Shown: one piece after another, positions 21,587-33,340 of the stretch
Layout of the letters: the number at the start of each line of letters is the position of its first letter
How positions within the stretch are numbered: the stretch's first letter is position 1
Source: Chrysopilus asiliformis
Taxonomy: Eukaryota; Arthropoda; Insecta; Diptera; Rhagionidae
Length of the DNA stretch: 64,000 nt
Assembly (NCBI GenBank): GCA_964034945.1
Contig: OZ035962.1
Coordinates: forward strand, 35,119,943-35,183,942
Direction of reading: 5' to 3'
Position numbers and translations under genes: made by a program
Notes under the pieces: generated by a model
The model's database searches: none
Seen by the model: the letters and a program-made list of their open reading frames with translations, nothing else
What the model was told of the DNA's origin: nothing

Positions 21587-24500
21587 CTGTAATAAGCAAT
21601 AATCAATTTGATATCTTTTATAATGTATGAAGGATGGTAATAATAATAATACCTGATTATTAGCCAATGTATGGTAATATAAAAACAATCGTGATGTAAT
21701 GTAGAATGCAACGAAAACATCAATTGAATAATGTTCATGTGCTGCAAGTATAAAGAATATGCCAAACATATTCAATAGCCACGTCATTGTGTGAAGAAAG
21801 TATAAATTTCGTGGTGTATCTGTAAAGAAAAAAAAACGTTAAAAGTAAAATAGTATTCATATCCGTGTTTATGTTATCAGCTTACATTCTGTTATGAAAA
21901 AATTCAGTAACGTAAGGGCAACCGTGTGTCCACTAAACATATAATCGCCGCACGTGCGAACTCCTTGAATTGACATACCGAGGCCACTCCAAATTGTGTA
22001 GGCACGTGATACCCTTAAAACAAGTGCTTCATTGATGGTTAGACTGAAATTAATGAAAACAGATAAAAATAAAATATGTGCTAATTGAATCAAAGTAAGC
22101 AATTATTCATCAAAATTTTTCTAAACCCCGTAATCTTTTTTTTTAACAATATATTGGGGGCTATTGACATTTGACACTTTGTTCCACGAATTTTAATCTG
22201 TGATACAAAATGTATGTTGCACGACCGTTTTGTGGTAATGGGGACTGGGTAATAACAAAATAGATTAGTATGCAGTTATTCCGAATAACAAGTTCCAACA
22301 TTACCCGCATTCTACATAAAAAACGGTTCTTGAGTTGATTGGCAGGAAATAACGACTTCCGGTTATTGGCATCATTAAAACCAATCGCAATGTTAACAAT
22401 ATTGGGTAATAACCAATGTTAGCAATATTGGGAAATAACCAATATTGCAACAAATGTAGATGACATCAAACCGAGGTAACCTCAATTGAATTAACTTAAG
22501 AAACGGAGAGTTCTGGAGTGATGGCTGAAGAGTTGACATCGGGAAAAGATAAAACAACAAGAAATTTTAAGTAAAGTTTAAAAGTAAAGCCTTAAATTTT
22601 AACAGTAGAGTTTAATTTAAAATTGTCAGTTAATATTGTAATATTAAAAGTGTTGGTACAAATAAATGAAGTAATCTACACAAAGTATTTTCATATAAAA
22701 AACAGTGTGTATATGTCCACTCGATGTTTTTAGTAAAAACGCAACACGACAGTTTACATTACGGCACAAAACTCCAGAAGTTTATTCGTGAAATAAGTGG
22801 TTACGTAAAAAGGGTAGAATTTAAAAGCAAACATAACAAAAGCTATAATTGTCAATCTGGCAATTATTGAAAACCCATATGGTGATATGGCATTGTTCGA
22901 AGTTTCAGTGAACGGCGAACAGTTGTATCAAAATTCCACTTTGAAGTCAAACTTTAAGATTTTTTAAAATTTATTCCAATCGGATTTTGATGTATGGGAG
23001 TTTTATGTAGAATCATATCCTAAATAACTTTTGTTCTTGCACTTTTTTGATAAGATGCACCCTTTTTGAGATATTCGCATGGGGGGTACCCCCCCTAATG
23101 GTCCATTTTTACCCATTAACGAACTTAGCCTTGAATTTTACGAAAAACGAATCTGCGTAAAATTTCAAGTCTCTAGCTCAATCCGTACGCCCGCAATCCG
23201 CGCCACAGACGGACGGACAGACGGGCGGACATGCAAAATTCAATTTATTTTATCATTCTAAACACAATTATGTAATTAATTTTTGTTTGTGTGTGTGATG
23301 AAAAGGTAGCTTTTAATTTGTTAATAGAAATTTTACGGTTTATTTAGGAGTATTTTTGTTTGTTTCGCAATCCTGATTTCTCACGGTGAACTATGAAACT
23401 AAAGTTTTATTGAAGCAATGGAGAATTAGAAAAAAATTTGATAGGAAGCATCAAGTTTCAGTTCGGTTTCAAAAGAACAATAAATTTGTTCGGTTTACAT
23501 AGGTTTCACTGTATATAACTCTCACATCGAGTATAAAAATCGTGAAACGTAGAAATAATCTATGAGCTCATGGTTTTAACAATATTTTCATTAACTAAAA
23601 AAGTCTGTGAATTTACTTACTTTGTATCATCAACTTTATAATCATTGGGATTGCATTGTAGATGCGTTCCAGGCACACTTAAAGATGTTATTAACATTGT
23701 GACACATCGCAGCAAAAACACGGTGCCAGATAATGCGAAAAATCGTCTTAAAAGTACTAAACGATATTTATGTACAATGCATAAACACAGCCAAATGCTA
23801 AATAATAAAGTTCCAGTTATTTCGCACATATGGAATGCCCATGGTATATGCGGGACATTATCTAAAAATATATCCGGAAGAGGCGGATATCTTTTCATAT
23901 CTGGAACTCTTTCGTGTACTACAACCATAACAAATGCAGTTATCCATGTTACCAAAAATGCATAGCCTGTAACAAGAAATATAATACCTTATTAGTTATA
24001 ATATAGTTTATAGTTGTTTCATATTTTATTATTATTTCTTCCAGTAAATATTGGATTTATTCCCAGTAAAAATCTCATACTGGAAAATTGGAAAGAACTG
24101 GGATAACAGAATTGGAAAGAACTGGGATAATTCGGGAATCTGACTAAAATTTACTGAGATCGCAGCAAAATCTTAAAAACCTTTCAGACGCTTTTTGAAA
24201 TTTTTAAAGTATTTCATGGTTTTGGTAACATTTTTTTTTTTATTTTCAAACCTAATTAATTATTGTCCTCTGCTATAGAAGGAAAGTATTGTATTCATGA
24301 GCCTTCCTGCCTTCTCCCCATCCTCCTTTTGATGACTAAGGCTACTCTTTTGTTGATGAGTATATATTTTTATATCATACATTGTTTTTTTAGCGATTCT
24401 ATTTAATTGCAGTATGACCCTATGACACTAATTTCAGCTATATCTTGCCAATAACTAATTATAGGTCTTCTTATCTAACGGTACTACAACTCAAAGACAC

Positions 24501-27500
24501 ATGCAGCCGTTTCGAACAAAAATTTATGAATGTTCCTCCCAGCGCAACTGCATATGGCTGAATAAACATATACCTATACTTGCGACAGTTTAGCTCGGCT
24601 CGGCAACAATATTTATTTATACGCAAAATATGCATAGTGGTTGTTGGCTAAAAGTTTAAAAAGACAGCTTGAATTTGTCATATCAATACGGTGACCAGAC
24701 GTTACGCGGGACAGTCCCATATTTCAGTCATCTTTCGGGGTCTGAAATCACGAATCTGGTGTTAGAATGTCAAAATTTGAAATGTGAGGTCTTGTAAAGA
24801 TAACTCAAATATTCTTTTTCCCATTTTTCCGCTGAAAAACTGGCATTAGGTGGTTTTCGGGTCCGTTGATCACAAATCTAGTCTTAGAATTTCAAAATTC
24901 GAAATAATAGTCCTGAAGACAAAACTATTTTTTTTCAAAGTTATTCCTGGTTTTTTTGGTGGCAAACAACTTATGCAAAAAACTTTAACCCGGCAACGAC
25001 GGGTCTTCAGATAGTAAGCAAATAAAACTAAAGGGAATTTTAGGGAATGACATGGTGTACTTGCCTTAACTACCGTGGTTGCACTTGCCCACGTGCAAAA
25101 AATCCGATGCAAGTGTAATCACGGCTGCCATTTCTAAACCATTAGTGCAATGCCAAAATAAGATGTGTGACTGAAAACTACATATCGTCGGCTAAAAGTG
25201 AAATTGTGCTAAGTCCATTTGGTATAATTTTCCAGAAGAGCAATTAAAACCTTGTTAAATCGTTTTAATTATCTTTCAATAACACTGACTTTTCTTTAAA
25301 TGAGAATTAAATTGGGTTCGGTTTTGTTTAAATGAGACTCTGTTTTGTTTAAATGAAAATTAAAATGATTTAACAAGGTTTTTATTGGTCTTCTGGCAAA
25401 TTTGGTTAATGGACTTAGTACAATTTCACTTTTAGCCGACGATATACAACTTGATAAGAATACAAAATTCTAAGTAGCAGCTCAATAATATAAAAAAAAT
25501 CCCAAATTTTCGTGACAGAAGTTTAATTGAGCGTTAAAATGTAAGCATTTTATAAAATTTTGAAAATCGCTTTGAGATACAATTTTTCGTGAACATCAAA
25601 AACGAAGATTCCAAAATTGTACACGCAGTCCTTTTTTTACAGAAACATAAAAAAAAATACAAAAAAAAACGCCGTGGTTGCATTGACCCCATTTAACCTT
25701 ATTTTATTCACATTTCATTGTACTAAAAAGTTGCCAAAGCCAACACTGTGTTTAATATGTAATTTATCTCCGAAAAACTGTTATTTTCATACAAAATCTA
25801 CTTTATTGCCGGTAATAATTAAACATAACAAAAGCTATGATTGCCAATCTGGCAATTATTGAAAATCCGTATGGTGATTTAAGTGAACGGCGAACAGTTG
25901 TATCAAAATTCCATTTTGAAGTCAGATTTTTTTAAATTTATTCCAATCGGATTTTGATGTATGGGAGTTTTATGTAGAATCATATCCTAAATAACTTTTG
26001 TTCTTGCACTTTTTTGATAAGATGGACCGTTTTTTGAGATATTCGCAAAAAACGTCTTCGTTCGTATGGGGGGTACCCCCCCTGATGGTCCATTTTTGCA
26101 CATGAACGAACTTAGCCTTGCATTTTACGAAAAACGATCCGCGTAAAATTTCAACTCTCTAGCTCAATCCGTGCGCCTGCAATCCGCGCCATAGACGGAC
26201 GGACAAACAGACGGACGGACATGGAAAATTCAATTTTTTTTATCATTCTATATACACTGATGTAATTCATTTTTGTGTGTGATAACGGGATCTTGGCGTT
26301 ACAAATGGTAAGGCAAATTTAATACTCGTATACCCTTTGGTTTCACCATACGGGTATAAAAATATCTGATATGTGGGGTGAGGTACATTCGTTCAAATTT
26401 CGCTTTAATGACTGACGAGTTTGAATGTCTGTCGCTTTAATGACTGAAGTATTTTTTCGAAATTATTAAATCTACGCTTTGATGCTAAAATCGCAATCAA
26501 AACATTAGCCTACTGGAAACAACACTATCTTAAAATCTTTTCTCACGTCCTGCCTGTCCGAACTCGTGATCTATTTATGGTCGCTCGAAAACGATTTTTA
26601 CGAACTAACACTGTTCTACCGTAAATGTGAAGTATAAATGAAAAAATCAAATATTAGCTAAAATATTACGAAACTTCCATCTTGTCACTTGAGAGAACAC
26701 GATTGATCTCATGATACGTTTAATTAATATAATCAACTTATAAAAGAAACGTTAGCGGTCAATTACCTTTCAACATTTACAGTTTCATTCTAGGTTTTTA
26801 AAAAAAAAAATTGTTAACAAATTACAATATAATATGTATTCTGATGAACTAAAAAATTACGAGTAATTCTGATGAACTAAAAAATTAAAACATCAATAAG
26901 TAATTTATTTTACACAACATTAATAGTAAGTAGATTAAAAAAAAATCAAACAAAGCTTTTATTAAAAAATGTACTAAAAAGGAAAAATAAATAATTTTTT
27001 GAGCCGTGTGTATAAAAGCGAGATAAATATTTGCAAAAAAATTGCAACATTTTGGGTTTTTCGGTAAGTCTGTATTTGAATGATATTTTGATTTTTATAT
27101 TTGAATGATATTTTGATTTTTATGATGTTTCATAAGTCGTATACCTGATTGATATGAGCTAATGATTACATAGAAGATAAGTTAGTTTCACATATTTACC
27201 GAAAAAGAGGCATAAAACACCATCTGAATCTAAAGTTCGAGTCAACGAGTGCACCTCAGTTCGATCTTTTAAAATATACAATAGTAAAAATGGCCAGTTC
27301 GAGTTAGTGCATAATTTGACTTTTAGGAAGCTTAACTTAGGGCGATACTTCTGTATATACTTTTTAGTCTTCGAATATATATCCTTGCCTTTGAAGGACT
27401 TTTTTACTCCAGAATCGGTTTCAGCGACCCAAAAAAACACCAGATGAGATTTTTGCCAGAAAATTGGAGGAAAAGGATAAACACGGTTTCCTGGCACGAT

Positions 27501-28609
27501 CTTCCGTACAAAGACAAAGTGAGGAAAATATTCTATTGTCATCGGAGTTACGGAAGTATGGAAAATTTCAAGTCAATCTGATTAATGGCAGTGGGTCAAA
27601 ATTTGACCCCGACAAACAAACCGACAGATATGAAAGCAAGCTAAATAAAAGTTTTTAAAAAATTCAATAGTTTTCTGTCGCATTTAAATTTAACTATAAT
27701 CATGAAAAATGTAGAAATTTTCCACGGTTCTATTTTTTAGCCAGTGATTGTAGATTTCGTTAACCAATCATAACGGGTTCTAATAATAAAAAATAGGTAT
27801 TCACAAAATATCGGTAAATCTAGTAAGAAATATGTAGAACGTATTGGTCATGTAAGAAATATGTAGAGCGTAAATCACTAGGTGCCTAAACTAGAAGTGC
27901 CCCAATTTTATTACCCAAATATGAGGATAGCTTTAGGTTCATAGTACGTCTGCCTATTTTGTGAGTTTAAAAGATTCCGAAAACAACATTCAGGGAAGGG
28001 CAAGGCAAATGAACTCAAAAAAAAAGAGATGATCTGATAGGTTCACAGCTTGATTACACAAGCAAGCTTCAGCTGATTCAGTTGATGTGAGTTTATTTCG
28101 AGTGAAGTTCAAGTTTCTCATACAGATCTTTGGTTCTATTAATACTTAGGAATGAACTTGAACTCACCTAAACTTATCATAGTTTTGAACACTTCTGGTT
28201 GAATGCTGGTCGCTCTGCCGTCTATTGAGAGTGGTGGCGATATTCTGTCTCTGTCGACGTCACTTATATCATGAAAGTTGGAAATTGGGGCTCCAGCCGA
28301 GCTGGAAAACTGATTTGTAGTCGTCATGTGATAATCTGGAGCGAAACCCATGCACAAAAGTGCCGCCTGATTGTCCTTTTGAAGTAATTTCGCGGCTATC
28401 CAAAAACGTTTAATGTCACTTATTTTCAATTTGTAGCCGTATTTATCTCGCAAGTCGCGAATATCATTTTCAACCAAAGTCAATAGAGATTTCCCATCGA
28501 TTTCCTCGCAAGAAACACATTTCACTATAATTTCACTCAACCGCTCTCTTTTCGCCCAGGATACAACCTGTTCTGTTGACCACTGAACGACCCGCCGATT
28601 TTCATTCAT
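21044..28609 (-). CDS. SMSr: Sphingomyelin synthase-related protein (SMSr / SAMD8 homologue)
   Basis: SMSr is an ER membrane enzyme of the sphingomyelin synthase family that makes ceramide phosphoethanolamine and helps control ER ceramide (family knowledge). Five exons in order: 28609-28168, 23966-23621, 22043-21886, 21819-21653, 21586-21044, all with GT/AG sites and matching phases, giving about 551 residues. The SAM domain is at residues about 8-75 ([20 protein letters not shown]). Then follow membrane segments, the PPLPDIFLD motif, the [18 protein letters not shown] motif, [10 protein letters not shown] and [17 protein letters not shown]. The presumed catalytic triad is His about 302, His about 345 and Asp about 349, all present. 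ATG at 28607-28609 is the first in-frame Met after a non-coding leader. The C-terminus after IPNEY is about 140 residues longer than in human SAMD8 and is Asn/Pro/Ser-rich. Confidence 0.93.
21587..21652 (-). other. 66-bp in-frame intron of SMSr
   Basis: The frame stays open across it, but GTATTA and TTACAG edges and family alignment (HTLANN joined to the ALMSHDS/RARIWFP block) show an intron. Retention would add 22 residues without shifting the frame. Confidence 0.8.
21653..21819 (-). CDS. SMSr: SMSr exon 4 (catalytic H/D)
   Basis: Encodes a membrane helix and the motif [20 protein letters not shown] with the second catalytic His and the Asp. Acceptor TTTACAG before 21819, donor GTATTA at 21652. 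Confidence 0.92.
21886..22043 (-). CDS. SMSr: SMSr exon 3 (catalytic His)
   Basis: Encodes [20 protein letters not shown] and YMFSGHT, holding the first catalytic His. Acceptor TTTCAG before 22043, donor GTAAGC at 21885. Confidence 0.92.
22044..23620 (-). other. SMSr intron 2
   Basis: Holds a short family of repeated words (CAATATTGGG...AATAACCAAT, 22390-22445) and a 5'-truncated DINE-1-like copy (22829-23300). No further exon is needed, because exons 2 and 3 join in phase. Confidence 0.75.
22829..23300 (-). repeat. DINE-1-like repeat, 5'-truncated
   Basis: Starts with AAACATAACAAAAGC and the stem-loop ATTGTCAATCTGGCAAT and runs through the microsatellite to TGTGTGTGATG; the 5' end (GTAACGCCAAGATCCC to TATACCC) is missing. 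Confidence 0.75.
23621..23966 (-). CDS. SMSr: SMSr exon 2
   Basis: Encodes the first membrane helices with [20 protein letters not shown] and [19 protein letters not shown], ending [17 protein letters not shown]. Acceptor TTACAG before 23966, donor GTAAGT at 23620. Confidence 0.93.
25107..25684. mobile_element. TIR element Z, copy 2, with nested MITE
   Basis: Left end CAAGTGTAATCACGGCTG; right end inward TGCAACCACGGCG. The CAATGCCAAAATAAG and GACTGAAAACTAC words match copy 1 at 18460-18490, which lacks the MITE at that place. Confidence 0.55.
25185..25442. mobile_element. TCGTCGG-type MITE inside element Z
   Basis: Perfect terminal repeats beginning TCGTCGGCTAAAAGTGAAAT at both ends, flanked by TA (25183-25184, 25443-25444). 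It shares only the termini with the MITE at 7824. Confidence 0.8.
25821..26361 (-). repeat. DINE-1-like repeat, complete copy
   Basis: Runs from AAACATAACAAAAGC with the stem-loop ATTGCCAATCTGGCAAT through the core, a short GACGGAC microsatellite and GGGATCTTGGCGTTAC to CACCATACGGGTATAAA. Inserted in SMSr intron 1. Confidence 0.8.
28168..28609 (-). CDS. SMSr: SMSr exon 1 (SAM domain)
   Basis: ATG at 28607-28609; donor GTGAGT at 28167 after one base of a Gly codon. It encodes the SAM domain with [19 protein letters not shown] and [18 protein letters not shown], then a Ser/Asp linker. A GTG codon two positions upstream extends the open frame but is not a likely start. Confidence 0.92.
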
Positions 28610-29170
28610 TTTCACGGCTGCCTTGAATTCGAAAATCTACGAAATGAAAAAGTGAAACATTATTTTGGTGAAAATCCAGTCAAAGAAATGTCAAATATTG
28701 TAGTTTCTATGTCAAATATGAAACGTCAATTGTGATAGGTGAAACCAAAACCGACTGAATGCCCGGCGCAGAAAAGAGATATTTGTTTGCCCATCCTCAA
28801 AAACATAGCTTGGTTACAGCGGTTTTTACGAAAATTATATTTTCGAACTTTTGATTTTAAAAATTGTCGTGTTTCAAATAAAATGTGATAAATGAAAGTA
28901 ATAACAGGATTTAATAACGATTTTTCTTGTAATCGAATTTTCTATCAGAAATACCTTCATTTATCTATCACTTACATTATAACACTTATTTGGCACGCAA
29001 TAGTAATAAATGATCGAAGAATAAATTTTGTCCGAGAATTTCGTATGAAATAATTGTTATCATATCAAAAGCAATAATGATCGGTTTGTCATTCTTATTT
29101 ATTTTGACCGTTGTACGCCAATCGCGGGTCCAATGACCTATATAGTGCGAATAAAATGTCAATGATACAC
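28610..29170. other. Upstream region of SMSr
   Basis: Presumed 5' UTR and promoter of SMSr. No TATA box or other element can be assigned with confidence. The part around 29110-29170 is shared with 45000-45045 (TGTCAATGATACAC), so it belongs to a dispersed repeat. Confidence 0.35.
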
Positions 29171-29175
29171 TTTAA

Positions 29176-29559
29176 TGCTACATTTACACGAATGACAAAT
29201 TTGTCATTTTTTTCTTGTCATTATGTTAATTCCCGTGTAAATGGCATAATTTTTGTAATTTTTTCTGTCAGAAAATGTCAATCTCTCATAAAAGAATGAA
29301 CTTGTCCATTCTTTTATGCCAGATTGTCATTCGTGCAAACGCAATATTAGTTATGACAAAAGTTGAATACTAAAGTTGTCATAACTAATATTGCGTTTGC
29401 ACGAATGACAATCTCGCATAAAAGAATGGACAAGTTCATTCTTTTATGAGAGATTGACATTTTCTGACAGAAAAAATTACAAAAATTATGCCATTTACAC
29501 GGGAAATAACATAATGACAAGAAAAAAATGACAAATTTGTCATTCGTGTAAATGTAGCA
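29176..29559. mobile_element. Fold-back element (384 bp, near-perfect palindrome)
   Basis: Two arms of about 180 bp are almost exact inverted copies around a short spacer near 29360-29378. Ends read TGCTACATTTACACGAATGA on both sides; flanks are TAA at 29173-29175 and 29560-29562. The open frames on both strands come from the palindrome. Confidence 0.9.
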
Positions 29560-29564
29560 TAAGA

Positions 29565-30312
29565 TTTCCACTAAAGTTTAAAATTGCTAGGAACAAATTT
29601 TTAGTGTATTTACGAATAAAAAAGACTAAACACAATAACAAAACACTCTTTAAATAAAAATTGTAGCAAAATTTCAAAAAAATCGGCCAAATAGTTTTTG
29701 AGAACAATTTTGAATTTCTACCAATTTGCGGAAGCTTTTTTAGTAAACCGTGCAAAAAATGATTAATTTATAATTCATAATTGTTTTGATAGTTTTAAGA
29801 AGAGATATTCTGACTACTTTTATATTCTGATTACATTTTTAATGAAAAAAAGTTAAATTGATTCAACCAAACAAAATAATATCATCGTTGAATCACTAGC
29901 TGTATTTACAATTGAAACAACAATACTTACATCTTTACAAAGGTAAATAGTTCTTCTTTTTACACACAATACTGATCAAGTAAGAAATATTTCGATTGTA
30001 ATAAAAAGCAGTGATTTTTATAGAGCGATATATAGATTTTGTAGATATCACCGCAGGCACGAACAGATTGTTATGATCTATGTTCAATAATTTGAAATTT
30101 TATGTCTTACCAACAACAAACTGCAATATATTATGTCTGATAACGTGAAAACGTAATACTTTAAAGAAAGTTCAAAGCTCAAACTTTATCAACAAAATGC
30201 TTAGGTGAAAATAATTAATAATGACTGATTATCTTCTTTATCAATAAAATTTTATTTTAATATGTTTGTCATTTCTGCCGTTCAATGTCAATAAATAACG
30301 CTTTGTTTGCCT
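29565..30312. other. AT-rich intergenic DNA
   Basis: No gene seen. The words TCCACTAAAGTTTA and TTTCAAAAAAATCGG also occur near 45285 and 47200, so part of this is a dispersed repeat. Confidence 0.35.
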
Positions 30313-30314
30313 AG

Positions 30315-30393
30315 TACAGTAAAAACTGTATAAGCCGGACTCACACGGGACCAGGGAATTTGTCCGTCGTAGACAGATCTCCGGCTTATACAG
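30315..30393. mobile_element. Small pogo-like TIR remnant
   Basis: CTGTATAAGCCGGA at the left and TCCGGCTTATACAG at the right form an inverted pair; a TACAGT terminus sits at the left only. Confidence 0.45.
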
Positions 30394-30429
30394 ATTGAAT
30401 TATAAAACACTTATATTTTATTTTGTTTT

Positions 30430-30607
30430 TATTGAAATTATTCGTGGAATGTTGATAATAAAACATACGATATTATCTGTACGGAAGTTTATTAAAGAAT
30501 GACATTAAGGGAAAAAAATAATATAAAGACAAACCAAAAATAACTAGATTTCAATACAATATTAAATACAGTAAAATGAGAAGCAACTAACAAATAATAT
30601 TTTAACA
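30430..30607 (-). repeat. Copia 3' LTR
   Basis: Reads TGTTAAAATATTATTTGTTA at its 5' end and TTTCAATA at its 3' end on the minus strand. It differs from the other LTR at one position (within GGGAAAAAAATAATA). Confidence 0.93.
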
Positions 30608-31163
30608 CCTCCACTAGATTCTCATTTTAACATAAACCAATTCCTTGTTCACAAAACTTATGTTTCTCTGAATTTACTGCTTTAGTAAAAAAATCTGCTA
30701 ACATATTATTAGTTTGAACATAATTGAATTTAATTATTTTTTCTAAAATCTTCTGTCGTAGAAAATGATGACGTATATCAATATGTTTCGTTCTTGGATG
30801 AAAGACTGTTCTCTCGCTTAATAAAATCGCACCTTTGTTGTCACAATTAATTTGAATACATCGTGACATTTTAGGAAATATTTCAGTACTTAAACCTCTT
30901 AACCATATTGCTTCCTGTGTCGCTGCCGACATTGCCATATATTCCGCTTCAGTTGTAGATAATGCAACTGTTGGTTGTTTCTTTGAATTCCAAGAAATAG
31001 CTCCTCCTTGTAATAGAAAAACATATCCTGTTGATGAACGTCTATCAATCGAATCACTTGCCCAATCTGAATCACAAAACCCTTCAATATCGCTATTGCC
31101 GGACTTCGTATATGTGAGTTTTTTATCCAATGTCCCTTTAAGATATCTCATTATACGTTTCAC
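30608..31163 (-). pseudogene. Copia RNase H domain
   Basis: The frame encodes the pol C-terminus: RIMRYLKGT, DSDWASDSIDRRSSTGY, ALSTTEAEYMAMSAATQE, TKHIDIRHHFLR and NMLADFFTKAV. It is separated from the RT frame by a one-base frameshift. Confidence 0.92.
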
Positions 31164-31213
31164 AGCTATCCAATGCGGTTTACCTGGATTATTATTAAAT
31201 CGGCTTACTGTAC

Positions 31214-32323
31214 TTACTGCAAATTGTATATCTGGACGTGAAATCTGCGCCCCGCAAATAATAAACTCCCTACAGCTTCTTGATAAGGAATTTTAACCAT
31301 TTCTCTTTTCGATTCTTTATCTTTTGGACACATCTCCAATGTTAATTTTTGATTTAAATCAGTTGGAGTTGAAACAGGACTGCATTCATACATTTTGAAT
31401 TTATCTAAAACTTCTCTTATATATTTGCTTTGATCAATTGATATTGAACCAGTTTTAGAATCTCTACTAATTTCCATTCCAAGCACAAAATTTGCACAAC
31501 CAATATCTTTCATTTTAAAATTGGCTACTAAGTGCATCTTTAAATTGTTCTTCATTGTTAAATTATTTGAAAAAATCAACAAATCATCAACATAAACAGC
31601 AACAATGAGTATGTTGTTTCTATCAACAATAAAATATATACATGGATCTATTTGAGAACATGTTAATCCAAATTCTTTCAATGATTTATCTAATTTTTGA
31701 TTCCAAACACGACTCGCTTGTTTAAGTCCATATAAAGATTTATTTAAGCGACATACCTTCGAAGTACCATCTTGAAACATTTCTGGTTGAACCATAAAAA
31801 TTTCTTCATCTAATTCACCATGCAAAAAAGCTGTAACTACATCCATTTGATCAATTTCCAAATTATATTTAACTGCCATTGCTATCAAAAAACGGATAGA
31901 TGAATATCGAACTACTGGTGAAAAAGTTTCTTCATAATCAATTCCTTTCTTTTGTGCACAACCTTTAACTACTAAACGAGCCTTAAACCTTTCGATGTCA
32001 CCGTTTTTATTACGTTTAGTTTTAAACACCCACTTACTATTTATAGGTTTTCTACTAGGTGGTAATTCTACTAATGACCATGTAGAATTTTCTATCAGAG
32101 AATTAAATTCTCCCTTCATTGCATCCTTCCAATATTTTTCATTCGTACTATTAAATGCTTCCTCCACTGTTGTAGGATCAAGTGAATTACATTTATCTGA
32201 TGACAAATAACTTACATAACCATTTCTAATTACTGGTTTTGGTATTCTTGAAGATCGTCGTAACAAAATAGTTTGCTGATCATTTTGCTGATCCCCATGT
32301 TCCAGATCAACTTCATCTATCAA
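31214..32323 (-). pseudogene. Copia reverse transcriptase domain
   Basis: An uninterrupted frame with RRSSRIPKP, SKWVFKTKRN, RLVVKGCAQ, DYEETFSPV, the MDVVTAFLHGELDEEIFM block, KSLYGLKQASRVWN, and YVDDLLIF with the catalytic Asp pair. It ends in a short out-of-frame tail after GSLLFAG because of an extra base. Confidence 0.93.
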
Positions 32324-32476
32324 ATCATTAGTTAAAATATTTTTTGAGATACTTGATTATTTCTTGACATACAAAATCCTCTACTTCATTTTTATTTTCT
32401 TCTTCCCCTTCGAAAAAATAAAAATGATTTATTTTCTCTGTTTCCAACTCGCTTATTTTGTCTTGAAAAAATTTAT

Positions 32477-32793
32477 CTACTTCTCTGCTAATCCATTTTG
32501 TTCAGGCGTATATGGAGCGCTTGTTTGATGTACTATCCCATTTTCCATTAAAAACTTTTTAAATGCTTTATTGCAATATTCAGTGCCATTATCTGATCGA
32601 AAATTTTTGATTTTTCGACCAGTTTGATTCTCAGCCATCTGTTTAAATTCCTTAAATTTTTCTAGGACATTCCATTTATTTTTAATAGTAAAAACGAAAA
32701 CTTTTCTACTAAAATCATCCACAAATATTAAGAAATAGCGCGACCCACCGTAAGAATCTACATTAATTGGTCCACAAACGTCAGAATGAACTA
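32477..32793 (-). pseudogene. Copia integrase core (second part)
   Basis: Encodes DVCGPI, FVDDFSRKVFVF and RSDNGTEY, with catalytic Asp residues, then PYTPEQNGLAEK with the Glu. After GLAEK the frame stops; the downstream integrase part is missing, so a deletion removed it. Confidence 0.9.
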
Positions 32794-33064
32794 CACTCAG
32801 AAAAATGTCCAGGTCAACTTTTTGTCAGGTTAACTCTGACCTTACAGAGTTTCTGTAAGCCAGCTAGAGGTCAGAGTTAACCTATCTAAGGTCAACTCGT
32901 GCAGCTCCCAATGCCCTACTTCACCTGCTGGTGACTTAATTTCAGAATTTCTCCGACCACAGGTCAACTCAGTTTTACTTGCCCACATGTAGGCGAACGC
33001 GCGCCTGCCCGAGGCCAATTACGCCGTATGTAGGTCGTCGAGTTAGCCTCCATTTTTCTGAGTG
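32794..33064. mobile_element. TA-flanked MITE in the copia integrase region
   Basis: Ends CACTCAGAAAAATGTCCAGG (left) and CACTCAGAAAAATGGAGGC (right, inward), flanked by TA (32792-32793, 33065-33066). Inside lies a perfect 16-bp inverted repeat, AGGTTAACTCTGACCT (32827-32842 and 32868-32883). Removing the element and one TA brings the two integrase frames into register, which fixes its borders. Confidence 0.9.
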
Positions 33065-33066
33065 TA

Positions 33067-33340
33067 GTTCCAAAATTTCTGAAGTTCTTGAAGTACTTTG
33101 CTTAAATGAAAATCTCGACTGTTTTCCTTTTATGCAAACTTCACATAATCTTCTTTCTTCAGAATTGAAATTTTTTCCATCAACCATATGTTTCAATTTC
33201 AGAATATTATCATGTCCAATATGCCCTAATCTTCGATGCCATACATCTTGATTATCTTTCGACTGAACAAGTAAACATGACGAACTTCCTTGAACTAATT
33301 TGTAGACATTTCCACATAAAACTGCACGAGCAAAAAGTCA
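33067..33340 (-). pseudogene. Copia protease-integrase junction region
   Basis: The frame holds WHRRLGHIGHDNIL and the zinc-binding CEVCIKGKQ of the integrase N-terminus, ending at the MITE. It is one base out of register with the gag frame upstream. Confidence 0.88.

Larger units (their letters stand above)
23967..28167 (-). other. SMSr intron 1
   Basis: A 4.2-kb intron. It contains a 23-bp tandem duplication (24086-24132, ATTGGAAAGAACTGGGATAA), element Z copy 2 with a nested MITE (25107-25684), a complete DINE-1-like copy (25821-26361) and short tandem duplications at about 26830-26890, 27070-27122 and 27827-27867. No exon was recognised. Confidence 0.75.
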
